A DNA stretch of 64,000 nt, from contig JADJFV010000008.1 of NCBI GenBank assembly GCA_016708435.1, positions 62,001-126,000 on the forward strand, in the 5' to 3' direction. Every line of letters begins with the position of its first letter. Positions within the stretch are counted from its first letter, which is position 1. Positions 1 to 8,859 of the stretch are shown piece after piece. This DNA comes from Leptospiraceae bacterium. Its GTDB lineage: Bacteria; Spirochaetota; Leptospiria; Leptospirales; Leptospiraceae. Under the pieces are notes generated by a model. The model did not search any database. It saw only the letters and a program-made list of their open reading frames with translations, and was not told the origin of the DNA. A program made the position numbers and the translations under genes.

Positions 1-1
1 G

Positions 2-697
2 ATAGATATTGATACCGGAGTTTTAATTTCTTCCGCGAATCTGAAAAATCTTTCTAATTTGGAATTAGTTTCTTTTGTTCGAGAAAGATTTCATTTGCCT
101 GTATACTTTAATAATGATGCAAATTGTGCAAGTCTCGGCGAATACTACTTTGGTGCAGGAAAAGATGCGAAGAGCCTGGTAGTATTTACACTTGGAACGG
201 GTCTGGGTTGTGGCTTAGTTGTAAATGGAAAAGTATTCAACGGTTATAAAGGCAATGGTATGGAAGCAGGACATGTTACTGTTATCAAAGATGGTGCGTT
301 ATGTGGTTGCGGACAACGTGGTTGTGTAGAAGCCTATTTTAGCACGAAGGGGTTACTCGCTCGTTACCGCGACTTAACTTCTATTGAGCTTACGAATGCA
401 AAGGAATTCTTTGCGAAAGTAGAAGAAGGCGAAAGGGTAGCAAAAGAAGTTTTAGAATTAGGTGTATCCGTATTTGCAGAAGGAATTCGAAACGTTGTTC
501 ACTTAGTCAATCCAGATAGAATTGTTTTTGTTGGTGGAATTACTGCCTCTTATGATTTGTTTGGAAAAAGCTTGGAAGAAAAAGCGAAGAAGATTATTTT
601 TCCTGTATTAGCAGATCATGTAGAATTTAAAGTGGGAAGCAGTGTAGCCGGAAGTTTTGGCGCTGCCGCTTTAACCTTTCAGCATTTTGATTCATAA
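2..697 (+). CDS. ROK family sugar kinase / transcriptional regulator, 5' end outside window
   Basis: The open frame runs from the first bases of the window, so the N-terminal ATP-binding part is missing and the true start lies upstream. What remains is typical of ROK proteins (glucokinase, fructokinase or NagC-like). It has an NDANxxxLGE motif with the presumed catalytic Asp, a GTGLGCG phosphate loop, an EAGH motif, and the zinc cluster CxCGxxGCxE about 25 residues before mid-protein. The last residues reach a normal ROK C-terminus. It likely phosphorylates a hexose in the cytoplasm; substrate cannot be told. The downstream HIT gene follows after 11 nt and may be co-transcribed. Confidence 0.88.
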   Translation: MDIDTGVLISSANLKNLSNLELVSFVRERFHLPVYFNNDANCASLGEYYFGAGKDAKSLVVFTLGTGLGCGLVVNGKVFNGYKGNGMEAGHVTVIKDGALCGCGQRGCVEAYFSTKGLLARYRDLTSIELTNAKEFFAKVEEGERVAKEVLELGVSVFAEGIRNVVHLVNPDRIVFVGGITASYDLFGKSLEEKAKKIIFPVLADHVEFKVGSSVAGSFGAAALTFQHFDS

Positions 698-708
698 AAG
701 GAGATACT

Positions 709-1053
709 ATGAGTGTTTGTATTTTTTGTAAAATTGTAGAAAAGATAATTCCAGCAGGTATTGTGCATGAGAGTGATAATTGCATTGGCTTCAAAGATTT
801 GAATCCTGTGGCGCCAAATCATCTTTTGTTTATTCCTAAAAAGCATATTGAATCTGTAGATAAGATGACCGAAGAAGATTCTCATTTAATCGGAAAAATT
901 ATTTTTGAAATGACGGAATATGCAAAGGCGAATCATTTTTCGAACGGAGGTTATCGCATTGTGAATAATACGGGTGCGGATGCCGGACAAACGGTATTTC
1001 ATATTCACTTTCACTTATTAGCAGGAAGAAAAATGGAATGGCCTCCGGGTTAA
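709..1053 (+). CDS. HIT (histidine triad) family protein
   Basis: A 114-residue protein of usual HinT length. It carries the nucleotide-binding HxHxH triad (H98, H100, H102, followed by LL) and the early CxxC (C4, C7) seen in many zinc-containing HIT proteins. Family members hydrolyse AMP-linked phosphoramidates or dinucleotides in the cytoplasm. An AAGGAG ribosome-binding site sits 7-12 nt upstream of the ATG. It lies 11 nt after the ROK gene on the same strand, so a two-gene transcript is likely. Exact substrate is not determinable. Confidence 0.92.
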   Translation: MSVCIFCKIVEKIIPAGIVHESDNCIGFKDLNPVAPNHLLFIPKKHIESVDKMTEEDSHLIGKIIFEMTEYAKANHFSNGGYRIVNNTGADAGQTVFHIHFHLLAGRKMEWPPG

Positions 1054-1099
1054 ATAATTCTTGCTTGCCTGAATATACAGATTTGAAAACTTATCAAAC

Positions 1100-2080
1100 A
1101 TGAAGAAATTATTCATAGGAATATTGGTCAGCGTTTTATTTGTCGGAATCATAGCATTCAAATTTGATTTTAGAACTGAATTCTCAAAAATAGGAGACAA
1201 GATTTCCTATATCTATCTGATTCCAATTACCCTGACTCAATTGATAGGACTCGTGATTTTTTCTTTTAGATGGAGATTGTTATTAGAAAAAAAAATCAAT
1301 GCCAAACATGCTATTTCTTCTTCTTTTATCGGATATGCGGCTAATATGGTTTTGCCTGCACGTGGCGGGGATTTATTTAGAGTGTTTTATTGTCGTTCGG
1401 AGACCGATGTTCAATACTTTCATTTGCTATCAAAGCTTTTCATAGAGAAGGTAATTGATTTTATTTTTGTAATTATGACAGGAGTCATTTCGTTTTTCAT
1501 TATTGGTTTAAATAATCCAAACCAAAAAAACTACACGGTCTTTACCGTTTCCGGATTAATTATTTTGGGAATAGTATTTTCCTTATACTTGATTCGTTTT
1601 CAAAACGAATTCATTCAGATGATTTCCAAGAAGATATTTACCACGGTTAATAAAGAAAAATTTTACAAAGATCATATAGAAGAGCATTTAATTGACTTAA
1701 AAGACTTTTTACAGATACAAAAATTTATTTATCCTGTCATATTGACGATAGTTTCTTGGTTTTTCTATTTCTCTAATTATTATTTTGTCAACGTAATGTT
1801 AGGTGGAAATGTAACAGAAGTAGAAATAGTATTTTTACTTTTTTGTGGTGCCATGAGTTTAGCACTACCCTCTGCTCCTTCTGGTATCGGAGTTTTTCAT
1901 GCTTCGATTATTTCTGGATTTCTATTGATTGGCAAAGATACAAGTTACGGCTTATTATACGCAACTGCAGTTCATTTGATCTCTTTTGTTAATGTTACCT
2001 TTGTAGGACTTATTTTTTACGTTTACTGGACATATCGTCGTCGTCATGGCAAGCCAGTGAAGCCAACGCAAACAGTTTAA
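1100..2080 (+). CDS. YbhN/UPF0104-type integral membrane protein (LPG synthase TM domain family)
   Basis: A 326-residue hydrophobic protein with about eight predicted membrane segments. It has the family's landmark residues: an SFxG(Y)xANMVLPARGGDLFRV stretch near residues 74-92 and a late ALPSAPSGIGVFH segment near residues 255-266. This is the flippase-like domain of lysylphosphatidylglycerol synthases (PF03706), without the soluble aminoacyl-transferase part. Such proteins are thought to move lipids or polyprenyl-linked molecules across the inner membrane. The ATG follows the HIT stop by 46 nt without a strong ribosome-binding site. Function here is inferred from family only. Confidence 0.82.
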   Translation: MKKLFIGILVSVLFVGIIAFKFDFRTEFSKIGDKISYIYLIPITLTQLIGLVIFSFRWRLLLEKKINAKHAISSSFIGYAANMVLPARGGDLFRVFYCRSETDVQYFHLLSKLFIEKVIDFIFVIMTGVISFFIIGLNNPNQKNYTVFTVSGLIILGIVFSLYLIRFQNEFIQMISKKIFTTVNKEKFYKDHIEEHLIDLKDFLQIQKFIYPVILTIVSWFFYFSNYYFVNVMLGGNVTEVEIVFLLFCGAMSLALPSAPSGIGVFHASIISGFLLIGKDTSYGLLYATAVHLISFVNVTFVGLIFYVYWTYRRRHGKPVKPTQTV

Positions 2081-2253
2081 GCGAAATAATTTCCCTTTCC
2101 TTGACGTGTCTTCTTAGTAATGCAAATGAACCGGTGAATTTCAATTAGCCTTTCATCATAATAAAAATTTGATATACATCAATCCCTAATCCTTAAACCT
2201 TCCCTAAGGAATCAGTCAAATAATAAAAACACCTTCCAGAATAAAGGAGCTCT
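2081..2253. other. Intergenic leader before RND transporter gene
   Basis: This 173-nt gap precedes the RND gene. I see no repeat, RNA gene or convincing promoter. An AAAGGAGCT ribosome-binding site lies at its right end, 4-12 nt before the ATG at 2254. Confidence 0.4.
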
Positions 2254-5200
2254 ATGAAAACAATTATATCTTACTTCGTATACAGACCACTTATATCGAA
2301 TCTGCTCATCGTGTTTTTATTGCTGGCAGGCTCACTCAGTTTACTGTTCATTAAGCGCGAATCCTTTCCGAATGTAAATCTGTATCAGGTAAAGATATCA
2401 ACAATCTTTCCGGGAGCCTCCCCCGGTGATGTGGAACAAAAAATAACAATTCCAATCGAAGAAAGATTAAGAGAAGTCGCAGGATTTGACTCTATCCGCT
2501 CAATATCTCGAAATTCAGAATCAGATATTAATATCAAAATTGATATAGACAATAAAAATCCTGACAAAGTAGTCGATGATATTCGAAGAGCAGTGGATAA
2601 AGTCAACGATCTCCCTCCTCAAGTCAGAGACAAACCACTCGTAATCGAACAAAAGAGCAGTGACTTTCCTGTATTAGAAATTTCCGTATACGGGGGAGCA
2701 AATGAAACCGAATTACAGACAAATGCAAAGTATATACAAGATGAATTAAGAAAAGTAGAAGGTGTGGGAAGAGTAGAAGCATTTGCCAAAAGAAAAAAAG
2801 AGTGGCAAGTCCTTGTTAACCCTTCGCTTAAGCAAAAATACTCGCTTGGATTCTCTGATATTATTTCTGCCATTGCAGATAAGAATGTAAGTATCCCTGG
2901 TGGATCAATCAATGCCGAGTATACAAAAGATATTCGTGTCACAGGAGAGTTTCAAGAAATAGAAGAGCTAGGCAAACTTCCTATTCGAGCCAATGAATCC
3001 GGGAACCAGATATTTATTTCGCAAATTGCTAGATTAAAAGATACATACGAAAAAGAAAGGACAATCGCCCGCACAAATGGTTATGATGCAGTTAATCTGC
3101 TAATTATAAAAAAGGAGCAATCTGATATTATCCGCACAGTTGCAAAGTTAAAAACAAAAATGGAAAGTTTGCAGAAGCAGGTTCCGGAGTCCATTCATAT
3201 TCTAGAATTAAACAATGAAGGAAATAAGACGACTAATCGGCTAAACGTTGTTATCTCTAATTCTATTCAAGGCTTGGCTCTTATCTTTATCGTATTATTT
3301 ATTTTTTTTAGTTTACGGGATTCTATTTTAACCAGTCTTTCCTTGCCTCTTTCCCTTCTTGGCTCTCTTCTATTTATGCCAATTCTTGACATATCCTTCA
3401 ATCTTATTTCTATGCTTGGGATTATCATTGCACTTGGGATGCTTGTGGATAACAGCATAGTAATCTCTGAAAATATTTATAGCTATCGAATGAAAGGCAT
3501 GGATCCTGAGGAAGCAGCAATCCAAGGAACTTCAGAATTAGTAGTTCCAATTGTAGGCTCTTATCTAACAACAGTTGCCGCGTTTATTCCGATGCTTTCC
3601 ATGAGTGGCATCATGGGAAAATTTGTAGTTCAAATTCCGCTTATGGTAATTATTACTCTCACGATGAGTCTGTTTGAGTCTTTCTTTCTTTTACCTGTGC
3701 GAATAGCTCGGTTCGGGGATATAAAATCAGAGACTACAGGCACATTCTTTTCTAAACTGAGAGGAAAATTAGATTCATTCTTCGAATCTGTCATTTTGAA
3801 ATTTGAATCTCTTACTAGAATCTTAGTTAGAAGGAAATACTTATCATTAGCCGTAATTGCGATTGTATTTAACAGTTCCCTCGTCACGTTGACTTTGATG
3901 AAATTTAATTTATTTCCTAAAGAAGGTATAGAGCAAGTAATGATTAAAGCGGAGTTTCCTCCTCATTTTACTGCGCGGGAAACATTGACTAGACTTCAAT
4001 ACTTGGAACCAATTCTAGATAGAATTCCAAAAAAAGAAATCATTGGATATACAATTAAAGTCGGGATTCAACAGACAGATAGTAGTGATCCGCTGACTAG
4101 AGTAGGGGAGCATTTGGGAATGGTTCATCTCTATTTTATTCCGGAGAATGAGAGAAAGCGCACAACGTTCCAAATCATGGGTGAATTAGAAGCGGAGATT
4201 AAAAAAATTCCGAATGCAGAAAATGTATTCATTGAAGAGTTGATTAACGGTCCACCTATTGGAGCCGCCGTCACACTCGCAGTCGAAGGAAAAGACTATA
4301 AGAAATTAAAAGAAATTGCGGCAGAGATAGAAGCACATCTTTCCTCTATTCAAGGAGTCAAGAATATTGCAGACGACTACAAAAAAGGAAGAGAGGAAAT
4401 AATTCTTAGCCTCGACTCGACTAAGTCTGCTACAACAGGAATCAGTGTTGCGACTACTGCTAATTTTGTGCGAAGTGCCTTCGAAGGAAACGAGGCATCT
4501 AGATTTAGAATTGGAAAAGACGAAGTCAGAATCAAAGTGCAAAACGATGCACAATATAGAACTTCTCAAGATGATATTAAGAAGGTAAATATCATTAACC
4601 GTAACGGACTGCTCACTCCTATTTCTAGCTTTGTAAATATTCGCTCAGAGCAGGGCATTGAGGCACTGCTTCATTTTGATTATGAGAAAGCAATTACGAT
4701 TACAGCCGACGTAGATGAAAAAGTGGTTACGTCGGGAATGGTAAATGGCAGTTTGATGAAACAATTTGCTGATATTGAAAAAAAATATCCCGGTTACAGT
4801 ATGAAGTTCAGAGGAGAGCAAGAAAGCACAAATAAATCTATGGCTTCTCTTGCGAGTGCAGGCATCATTGCTTTCTTTGGAATCTTTGCTATCCTTGCTT
4901 TGATATTTAATAATACAATCAAGCCAGTAGTTATCTTATTCTCTATTCCATTGGGGTTAATTGGTGTTATCTTTGGATTTTTGATTTCCAATAAATCGCT
5001 TAGTTTCCTTGCTATGATTGGTATCATTGGTCTTGCGGGGGTAATCGTGAATACCTCCATTGTGCTCGTTGATTGTATTGATGAACTACAAAAGAAAGGA
5101 ATGGATAAATACGAGTCTCTGGCAAAAGCGGCGTCGAGTCGGTTTAGACCGATTATCCTCACAACCATTACTACAATGGCAGGACTAATACCAACTGCTT

Positions 5201-5355
5201 ACGGAATTGGTGGAACAGATGCCATGCTTGTTCCCATGACCCTTGCTTTAGCCTGGGGACTAGGATTTGGAACGATAGGCGCATTATTCTTCATTCCAAC
5301 TGTGTTTTCTATTGGCTATGATTTACAGGATTTTATGAAAAGAAAGTTTAACTAG
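2254..5355 (+). CDS. RND (AcrB/MexB/HAE1-like) efflux permease
   Basis: A 1033-residue inner-membrane proton antiporter of normal RND length. TM1 is near residues 10-30, followed by a large periplasmic porter loop, a TM block near 335-480, a second periplasmic loop, and a final TM block near 860-1025. The proton-relay segment reads GMLVDNSIVISENI near residue 393-406, with one Asp where AcrB has two (D407/D408); this single-D form occurs in other RND clades. A strong AAAGGAG precedes the ATG. No membrane-fusion or TolC gene is adjacent, so partners must be encoded elsewhere. Substrate is unknown. Confidence 0.93.
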   Translation: MKTIISYFVYRPLISNLLIVFLLLAGSLSLLFIKRESFPNVNLYQVKISTIFPGASPGDVEQKITIPIEERLREVAGFDSIRSISRNSESDINIKIDIDNKNPDKVVDDIRRAVDKVNDLPPQVRDKPLVIEQKSSDFPVLEISVYGGANETELQTNAKYIQDELRKVEGVGRVEAFAKRKKEWQVLVNPSLKQKYSLGFSDIISAIADKNVSIPGGSINAEYTKDIRVTGEFQEIEELGKLPIRANESGNQIFISQIARLKDTYEKERTIARTNGYDAVNLLIIKKEQSDIIRTVAKLKTKMESLQKQVPESIHILELNNEGNKTTNRLNVVISNSIQGLALIFIVLFIFFSLRDSILTSLSLPLSLLGSLLFMPILDISFNLISMLGIIIALGMLVDNSIVISENIYSYRMKGMDPEEAAIQGTSELVVPIVGSYLTTVAAFIPMLSMSGIMGKFVVQIPLMVIITLTMSLFESFFLLPVRIARFGDIKSETTGTFFSKLRGKLDSFFESVILKFESLTRILVRRKYLSLAVIAIVFNSSLVTLTLMKFNLFPKEGIEQVMIKAEFPPHFTARETLTRLQYLEPILDRIPKKEIIGYTIKVGIQQTDSSDPLTRVGEHLGMVHLYFIPENERKRTTFQIMGELEAEIKKIPNAENVFIEELINGPPIGAAVTLAVEGKDYKKLKEIAAEIEAHLSSIQGVKNIADDYKKGREEIILSLDSTKSATTGISVATTANFVRSAFEGNEASRFRIGKDEVRIKVQNDAQYRTSQDDIKKVNIINRNGLLTPISSFVNIRSEQGIEALLHFDYEKAITITADVDEKVVTSGMVNGSLMKQFADIEKKYPGYSMKFRGEQESTNKSMASLASAGIIAFFGIFAILALIFNNTIKPVVILFSIPLGLIGVIFGFLISNKSLSFLAMIGIIGLAGVIVNTSIVLVDCIDELQKKGMDKYESLAKAASSRFRPIILTTITTMAGLIPTAYGIGGTDAMLVPMTLALAWGLGFGTIGALFFIPTVFSIGYDLQDFMKRKFN

Positions 5356-5427
5356 GAAATTGTCATGCTTCGATCAATGTTGTCAACTTAAGAACTAAAT
5401 GTAGTGCAATCAATGGTAGAATAGGCA

Positions 5428-5456
5428 TCCCTGCCTGTTCACTGGACAGGCAGGGA
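5428..5456. repeat. 11-bp perfect hairpin downstream of the RND gene
   Basis: The arms 5428-5438 and 5446-5456 are exact reverse complements (TCCCTGCCTGT / ACAGGCAGGGA) around a 7-nt loop. No T-run follows on the plus strand, so it is not a canonical intrinsic terminator. The flanking bases (TGAGCAAAGTCGAAT) resemble other intergenic repeats in this window, so it may be a dispersed palindromic repeat. The rest of 5356-5632 shows nothing else recognisable. Confidence 0.6.
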
Positions 5457-5632
5457 CTTGTAGTGAGCAAAGTCGAATCTATACTAAGATTGTGAAACAA
5501 TAGAAAAAGATTGCAAAAAGATATACGTATCTTTTCTATGGAAAGTGAAAGTAATTGTTTTCTGTTGTAAGTAATTCGGTTTTATATAGAAAGCAATTAC
5601 AGTAGATTTTATAAAAATGCAATCGAGGCACC

Positions 5633-6368
5633 ATGAAGCGACAAATCAATGTTATTTCCTATTTCCTATTTCCTATTTCCTATTTTGATCTTTTTATTTA
5701 GTCATTGTAGTGAGATTAAGGGTTGCAAGGAGCAATGCAAAAATAAAACAAGAGACTGCACTTTAAAATACCAATTGCTATCTAGAACGATTAGTGGATC
5801 GTCTGTTTCTACAGGACGAACTACCACTGGAAGTGAGGTCGAACCAAATGATACATTTATATCTGCTCTTTCCTCCTCTTCTGGTTTTAACTACAATGGA
5901 TTAGGAGCTTCAATGGGTAATAGTTTTATTCTAAATGCAACTATTTCATCTAATACGGACATTGATATATTTGATACTGATAGTGGTGATGGAAGTTCCA
6001 ATAGAATCACTCAACTTAATAACTTAGATAAAGTAACATGCAATGTGTATCAAAAAAATAACTCACTTGAAAGAGTATCCGTACCCAAATTACAGACCCC
6101 CACCAGTACGCCGGATAATAGTTTTATACTTCAGGGAAAATTAAACCCATCGTTTACTTTTTCTTATGTTCGTGGTGGTACCATAGTTTATATCATTTGC
6201 AGCGGAACGGCAAATACATCTTATTCGCTACAATCGGATTCAATCCCAATCACTTACAGTCCTTCTGGCACTATTTCTATACTTTCTTTATATACCGATT
6301 ACTCATACGTAAATATCTGTAAAGGTGCTACGAAAACCTGTGAAACAAAATGCAGTAGAGGATTTTAG
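5633..6368 (+). CDS. Putative phase-variable lipoprotein with PPC-like (EPNDT) region
   Basis: The uninterrupted frame is 5649-6368 (239 aa), starting MLFPISYFLFP, with a lipobox-like LFSHC and a Cys at residue 20. It then has a Cys-rich stretch, a GSEVEPNDT motif near residues 61-67 typical of pre-peptidase C-terminal (PPC) or bacterial surface domains, and a Cys-rich C-terminus. The only start with a ribosome-binding site (GAGG, 5625-5628) is the ATG at 5633. That start reads MKRQINVISYFLFP, a better charged signal peptide, but is out of frame because of four tandem ATTTCCT heptamers at 5654-5681. Loss of one heptamer joins the two. Product function is unknown; it is presumably surface-exposed. 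Confidence 0.72.
5654..5681 (+). repeat. Heptanucleotide tandem repeat (ATTTCCT)x4
   Basis: Four perfect copies of ATTTCCT, followed by a partial ATTT at 5682-5685, inside the signal-peptide codons of the lipoprotein gene. The unit length is not a multiple of three, so each gain or loss of a unit shifts the frame. This is the classic arrangement of a slipped-strand contingency locus. Confidence 0.9.
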
Positions 6369-6539
6369 AATTAATTGTAATAACGGCATGAAGGTATTTT
6401 TTAAAAACCATCCTCTTCGTTTTCTGTTTGCCGCGTTCTTTGTTACATAGGGCGTGTTAGAAAAAAAGCTGAGAGATTAGGAGAAGCGAATCAAATATTA
6501 CAATGGTATTAGTCAAGTTTATGGAATAAGTTAAAAGAG
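6369..6539. other. Intergenic region, no feature recognised
   Basis: About 170 nt between the lipoprotein stop and the promoter-like motif at 6540. I see no ORF with a ribosome-binding site, no inverted repeat and no terminator. Confidence 0.4.
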
Positions 6540-6569
6540 TTGACTTTTATTTTAAAAACATATTATAGA
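6540..6569 (+). promoter_or_regulatory. Predicted sigma-70-type promoter for the small ORF pair
   Basis: TTGACT at 6540-6545 and TATAGA at 6564-6569, spaced 18 nt, in front of an AGAGGAG ribosome-binding site (6582-6588) and the ATG at 6595. This is a sequence match only. Confidence 0.45.
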
Positions 6570-6594
6570 TAAGGTATATTCAGAGGAGTTGAAA

Positions 6595-6711
6595 ATGAGT
6601 TTTACATTTGTTATTTGGGTTTTAATTACTTTTATTGGCTGTGGAATTCTTTTATTTTTTGCATTATCTGACAAGTTGAAAGAAAAAAACAAAAATGTGC
6701 ATAGAATATGA
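6595..6711 (+). CDS. Tiny single-span membrane protein (38 aa)
   Basis: An ATG with a well-placed AGAGGAG ribosome-binding site opens a 38-residue frame. Residues 3-24 are almost wholly hydrophobic (FTFVIWVL ... CGILLFF), followed by a charged Lys/Glu-rich tail. Its stop codon overlaps the start of the next small ORF in an ATGA. The coupling, promoter-like sequence and ribosome-binding site argue it is translated. No family is recognised; it could be a membrane-acting peptide, a toxin-like protein or a subunit. Codon-level evidence is limited by its size. Confidence 0.5.
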   Translation: MSFTFVIWVLITFIGCGILLFFALSDKLKEKNKNVHRI

Positions 6712-6884
6712 GCAATCCAGATATTTTGATTTTTTATATATGCTGTGTTCTTGCTGGCACGGTAACAATAATTTGGACATACAATGATTTAAAAATCTAT
6801 GCAGATGCAATCCAGATTTTTCTTGGAACTCTCACTGGGCTACTTGCTATTATTCAAATCTTTTTAAGAAGATTCGGTAAATAG
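6708..6884 (+). CDS. Small two-span membrane protein (58 aa), coupled to the preceding ORF
   Basis: Starts in the ATGA overlap with the 38-aa ORF and encodes 58 residues. One hydrophobic span lies near residues 5-23 and another near 36-53, ending in a basic RRFGK tail. The stop-start overlap suggests translational coupling and a joint function. I do not recognise the family. It is outside the size range most gene callers keep. Confidence 0.5.
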   Translation: MSNPDILIFYICCVLAGTVTIIWTYNDLKIYADAIQIFLGTLTGLLAIIQIFLRRFGK

Positions 6885-6943
6885 TTGTGTCAGCAATTTT
6901 TAAGTTGATTCAATGGAATAAAAATAGCATATTCCCATAAAAT

Positions 6944-6973
6944 CCTCTGTGTCTCAGTGCCTCGGTGGCAAAG
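6944..6973 (-). repeat. Dispersed CTCTGTG-type repeat, copy 1
   Basis: The plus strand reads CCTCTGTGTCTCAGTGCCTCGGTGGCAAAG-like repeats of CTCNGTG. On the minus strand it begins 2 nt after the stop codon of the NmrA-like gene. Related copies lie at 36803-36822, 40201-40222 and 50178-50237. Confidence 0.65.
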
Positions 6974-6975
6974 AA

Positions 6976-7854
6976 TTAAAACCGCGCCGCGTATTCTTCG
7001 ATGGTTACTATTGGTTTGCCCAACTCTTTCCATGTAAGCTCAGCTTGAAATTTCTCCTGATAATTATTGATTGCTTCACTGAGTTTAGAAATGTAAAGAA
7101 ACTTATGACTTATTTTTCCGAGAAAGCGAAGAATAAAGAAAGGAATTTTTTGAACTTTAAGTTTTTCTTTTTTATAGAAGCGGACAAATAGATTAGCCGC
7201 TTCCTCTGCGGTATATGGCATTAAGCCCTGAACCGCATAATCTCGAGTTTCCGTTGTGAGGATTTTATAGGAATTGGCAACTTGCCTTCCATAATCTTCA
7301 CCGGAGATATAGAACATTTTAAAGCGAGACTTACCGGCTAAGGAAATTTTACTCCCATGCTTTTGGTTGTTTAGAAAATTTTCCATAAAGCTAGAAGCGT
7401 AAAAGATTGCATAGGGAATGCCGGAAGTTTTAATTTGTTTCATTGCACTGAGTTTAACGTTGAATACCCACCAGTCGAATCCATTTGAGCCCTGATAGTT
7501 CATCAAAAGAGACGATAAATAAGATATCCGCTTAATGTTCTTTCTCTTTGCGATTTCTAGGAACAGTTTTAAGCCTTGCTCTTCTGTATGAAATTCACCT
7601 TGCCATTCGCCGGGTTCGATGGATAGATTGAGATGAACAGCCTCTACATTATTCAGAAAATTTTCAATGTCTAGAGGATTTCCCATATCACCCACTATTA
7701 GATTGACTCCGATCGGCAACTCGATCTTTGCCTGAATAATATCACGCACCATTGCATATACTTCAAAGCCAGTGGTTAATAAGGCGTTTACCACTGGTTT
7801 GCCAAGCATTCCAGTGGCACCGATGATACCGATTTTTTTTATTCTATCTGCCAA
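6976..7854 (-). CDS. NmrA-like / SDR-type NAD(P)-binding protein
   Basis: A 292-residue protein whose N-terminus has the Rossmann motif GATGMLGKPVV (residues 12-22), followed by MVRD and a GDMGNP segment where atypical SDR and NmrA proteins bind the cofactor. YLSSLL near residue 112 follows the usual pattern. The active-site YxxxK is not evident, which fits NmrA-like redox-sensor or NAD-dependent epimerase relatives rather than classical SDRs. It is followed on the minus strand by a repeat and preceded 18 nt upstream by DUF2225, which may share its transcript. Confidence 0.82.
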   Translation of the reverse strand: MADRIKKIGIIGATGMLGKPVVNALLTTGFEVYAMVRDIIQAKIELPIGVNLIVGDMGNPLDIENFLNNVEAVHLNLSIEPGEWQGEFHTEEQGLKLFLEIAKRKNIKRISYLSSLLMNYQGSNGFDWWVFNVKLSAMKQIKTSGIPYAIFYASSFMENFLNNQKHGSKISLAGKSRFKMFYISGEDYGRQVANSYKILTTETRDYAVQGLMPYTAEEAANLFVRFYKKEKLKVQKIPFFILRFLGKISHKFLYISKLSEAINNYQEKFQAELTWKELGKPIVTIEEYAARF

Positions 7855-7872
7855 CGTTTTTACTTCCTATTC

Positions 7873-8724
7873 TTAGCGTATCGGCCAGGGATTCAATACT
7901 TCCCAAACATTGTTATCGCTTCTATCTTGCCATAGATTTCTAGCTCTTGTGAGCCATTTAACTACTTCCGTTGTATTGATCTTTGGATCCGCTTTTGCTT
8001 TTTGTAGAATTTCGCCTTTGGTTTGATCGAATACTTTTAGATAACTAGTTGCCTTTGTTTCATCGCCTAATCGCATGTATATCGCTGCTATCAAATAAAG
8101 CAATTCATATTCATAAGAAATATCTGGAAAATCTGATTCTTTGAATACATACTCAAAGTCTTCTAATGCTAGTTTTAGAATATCCTCGTTGTCTTTTTTA
8201 TAAAGCTTACGCGAAGTATAAAAAAGTTTCAGGTAGATTTTTCCTCTTCGTAAATAGGAATAAGGAATTTTATATTTTATTTCAAGTCCAGTTTTGTAAA
8301 TGGCAAGTTTGATACTAGAAATAATTCCTTCATCTGTTCTAGGCTCTTTATATGCATTTGCATCAACAAAGTTATCGATGAGAACATCTTCGACTTCTTT
8401 TGGATTTTCTTTCCAATGTTGTAATACTTTTGGTAGTAATACAGTTTTATTTTTAATTCCTGTAATGGAATCTATGAATATAAATTCTTTCTTGTTTACA
8501 CTTGTGAAAAAACAATCAGGACATACGCTGAACGTATAATCGTTGTAATCCACATACATATACTTTGGTGTATCTAAGTAAATGGGAATGCTAAAAACAT
8601 TTTGTTTACTTGCAAGTGATTTAGCTTTTAAAGAATAAAATATAACATTGTCTCTGTCACAAACGGGACAGGTAACCATTGCTGTCATGATAGGATTAAT
8701 CAATCCCTTCGATGCATCTGCCAT
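7873..8724 (-). CDS. DUF2225 family protein
   Basis: A 283-residue protein with two N-terminal Cys pairs: CPVC at residues 19-22 and CPDC near residues 69-72. These would form a zinc ribbon, and a TPR-like helical C-terminal half follows (LALEDFEYVF, AAIYMRLGDETKATSYL). This layout matches DUF2225, found in Firmicutes and spirochaetes and of unknown function. The start at 8724 gives MADASKG; a later Met at residue 13 is also possible. The gene lies 18 nt upstream of the NmrA-like gene. Confidence 0.8.
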   Translation of the reverse strand: MADASKGLINPIMTAMVTCPVCDRDNVIFYSLKAKSLASKQNVFSIPIYLDTPKYMYVDYNDYTFSVCPDCFFTSVNKKEFIFIDSITGIKNKTVLLPKVLQHWKENPKEVEDVLIDNFVDANAYKEPRTDEGIISSIKLAIYKTGLEIKYKIPYSYLRRGKIYLKLFYTSRKLYKKDNEDILKLALEDFEYVFKESDFPDISYEYELLYLIAAIYMRLGDETKATSYLKVFDQTKGEILQKAKADPKINTTEVVKWLTRARNLWQDRSDNNVWEVLNPWPIR

Positions 8725-8785
8725 GCGGACCCTCGGTTAATTAAAAATTATACGAAAGTAAATTCATATAATGTCAATTTTAGTT

Positions 8786-8798
8786 TTAGACGTCCTAA
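8786..8798. promoter_or_regulatory. Possible DtxR/MntR-like operator upstream of mntP
   Basis: TTAG-ACGTC-CTAA is a small inverted repeat about 60 nt before the mntP start. DtxR-family metalloregulators bind sites beginning TTAGG and ending CCTAA, so metal control is possible. The site is short and may occur by chance. Confidence 0.25.
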
Positions 8799-8859
8799 TG
8801 CAAAATAAATTTTAGTATTATTTATTAATCGGATTGGTTCGTGAATATAAGGAGAACAA

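Noticed and set aside
6949..7191. 80-aa plus-strand ORF
   Set aside because: It is antisense to the end of the NmrA-like gene and starts in a repeat.
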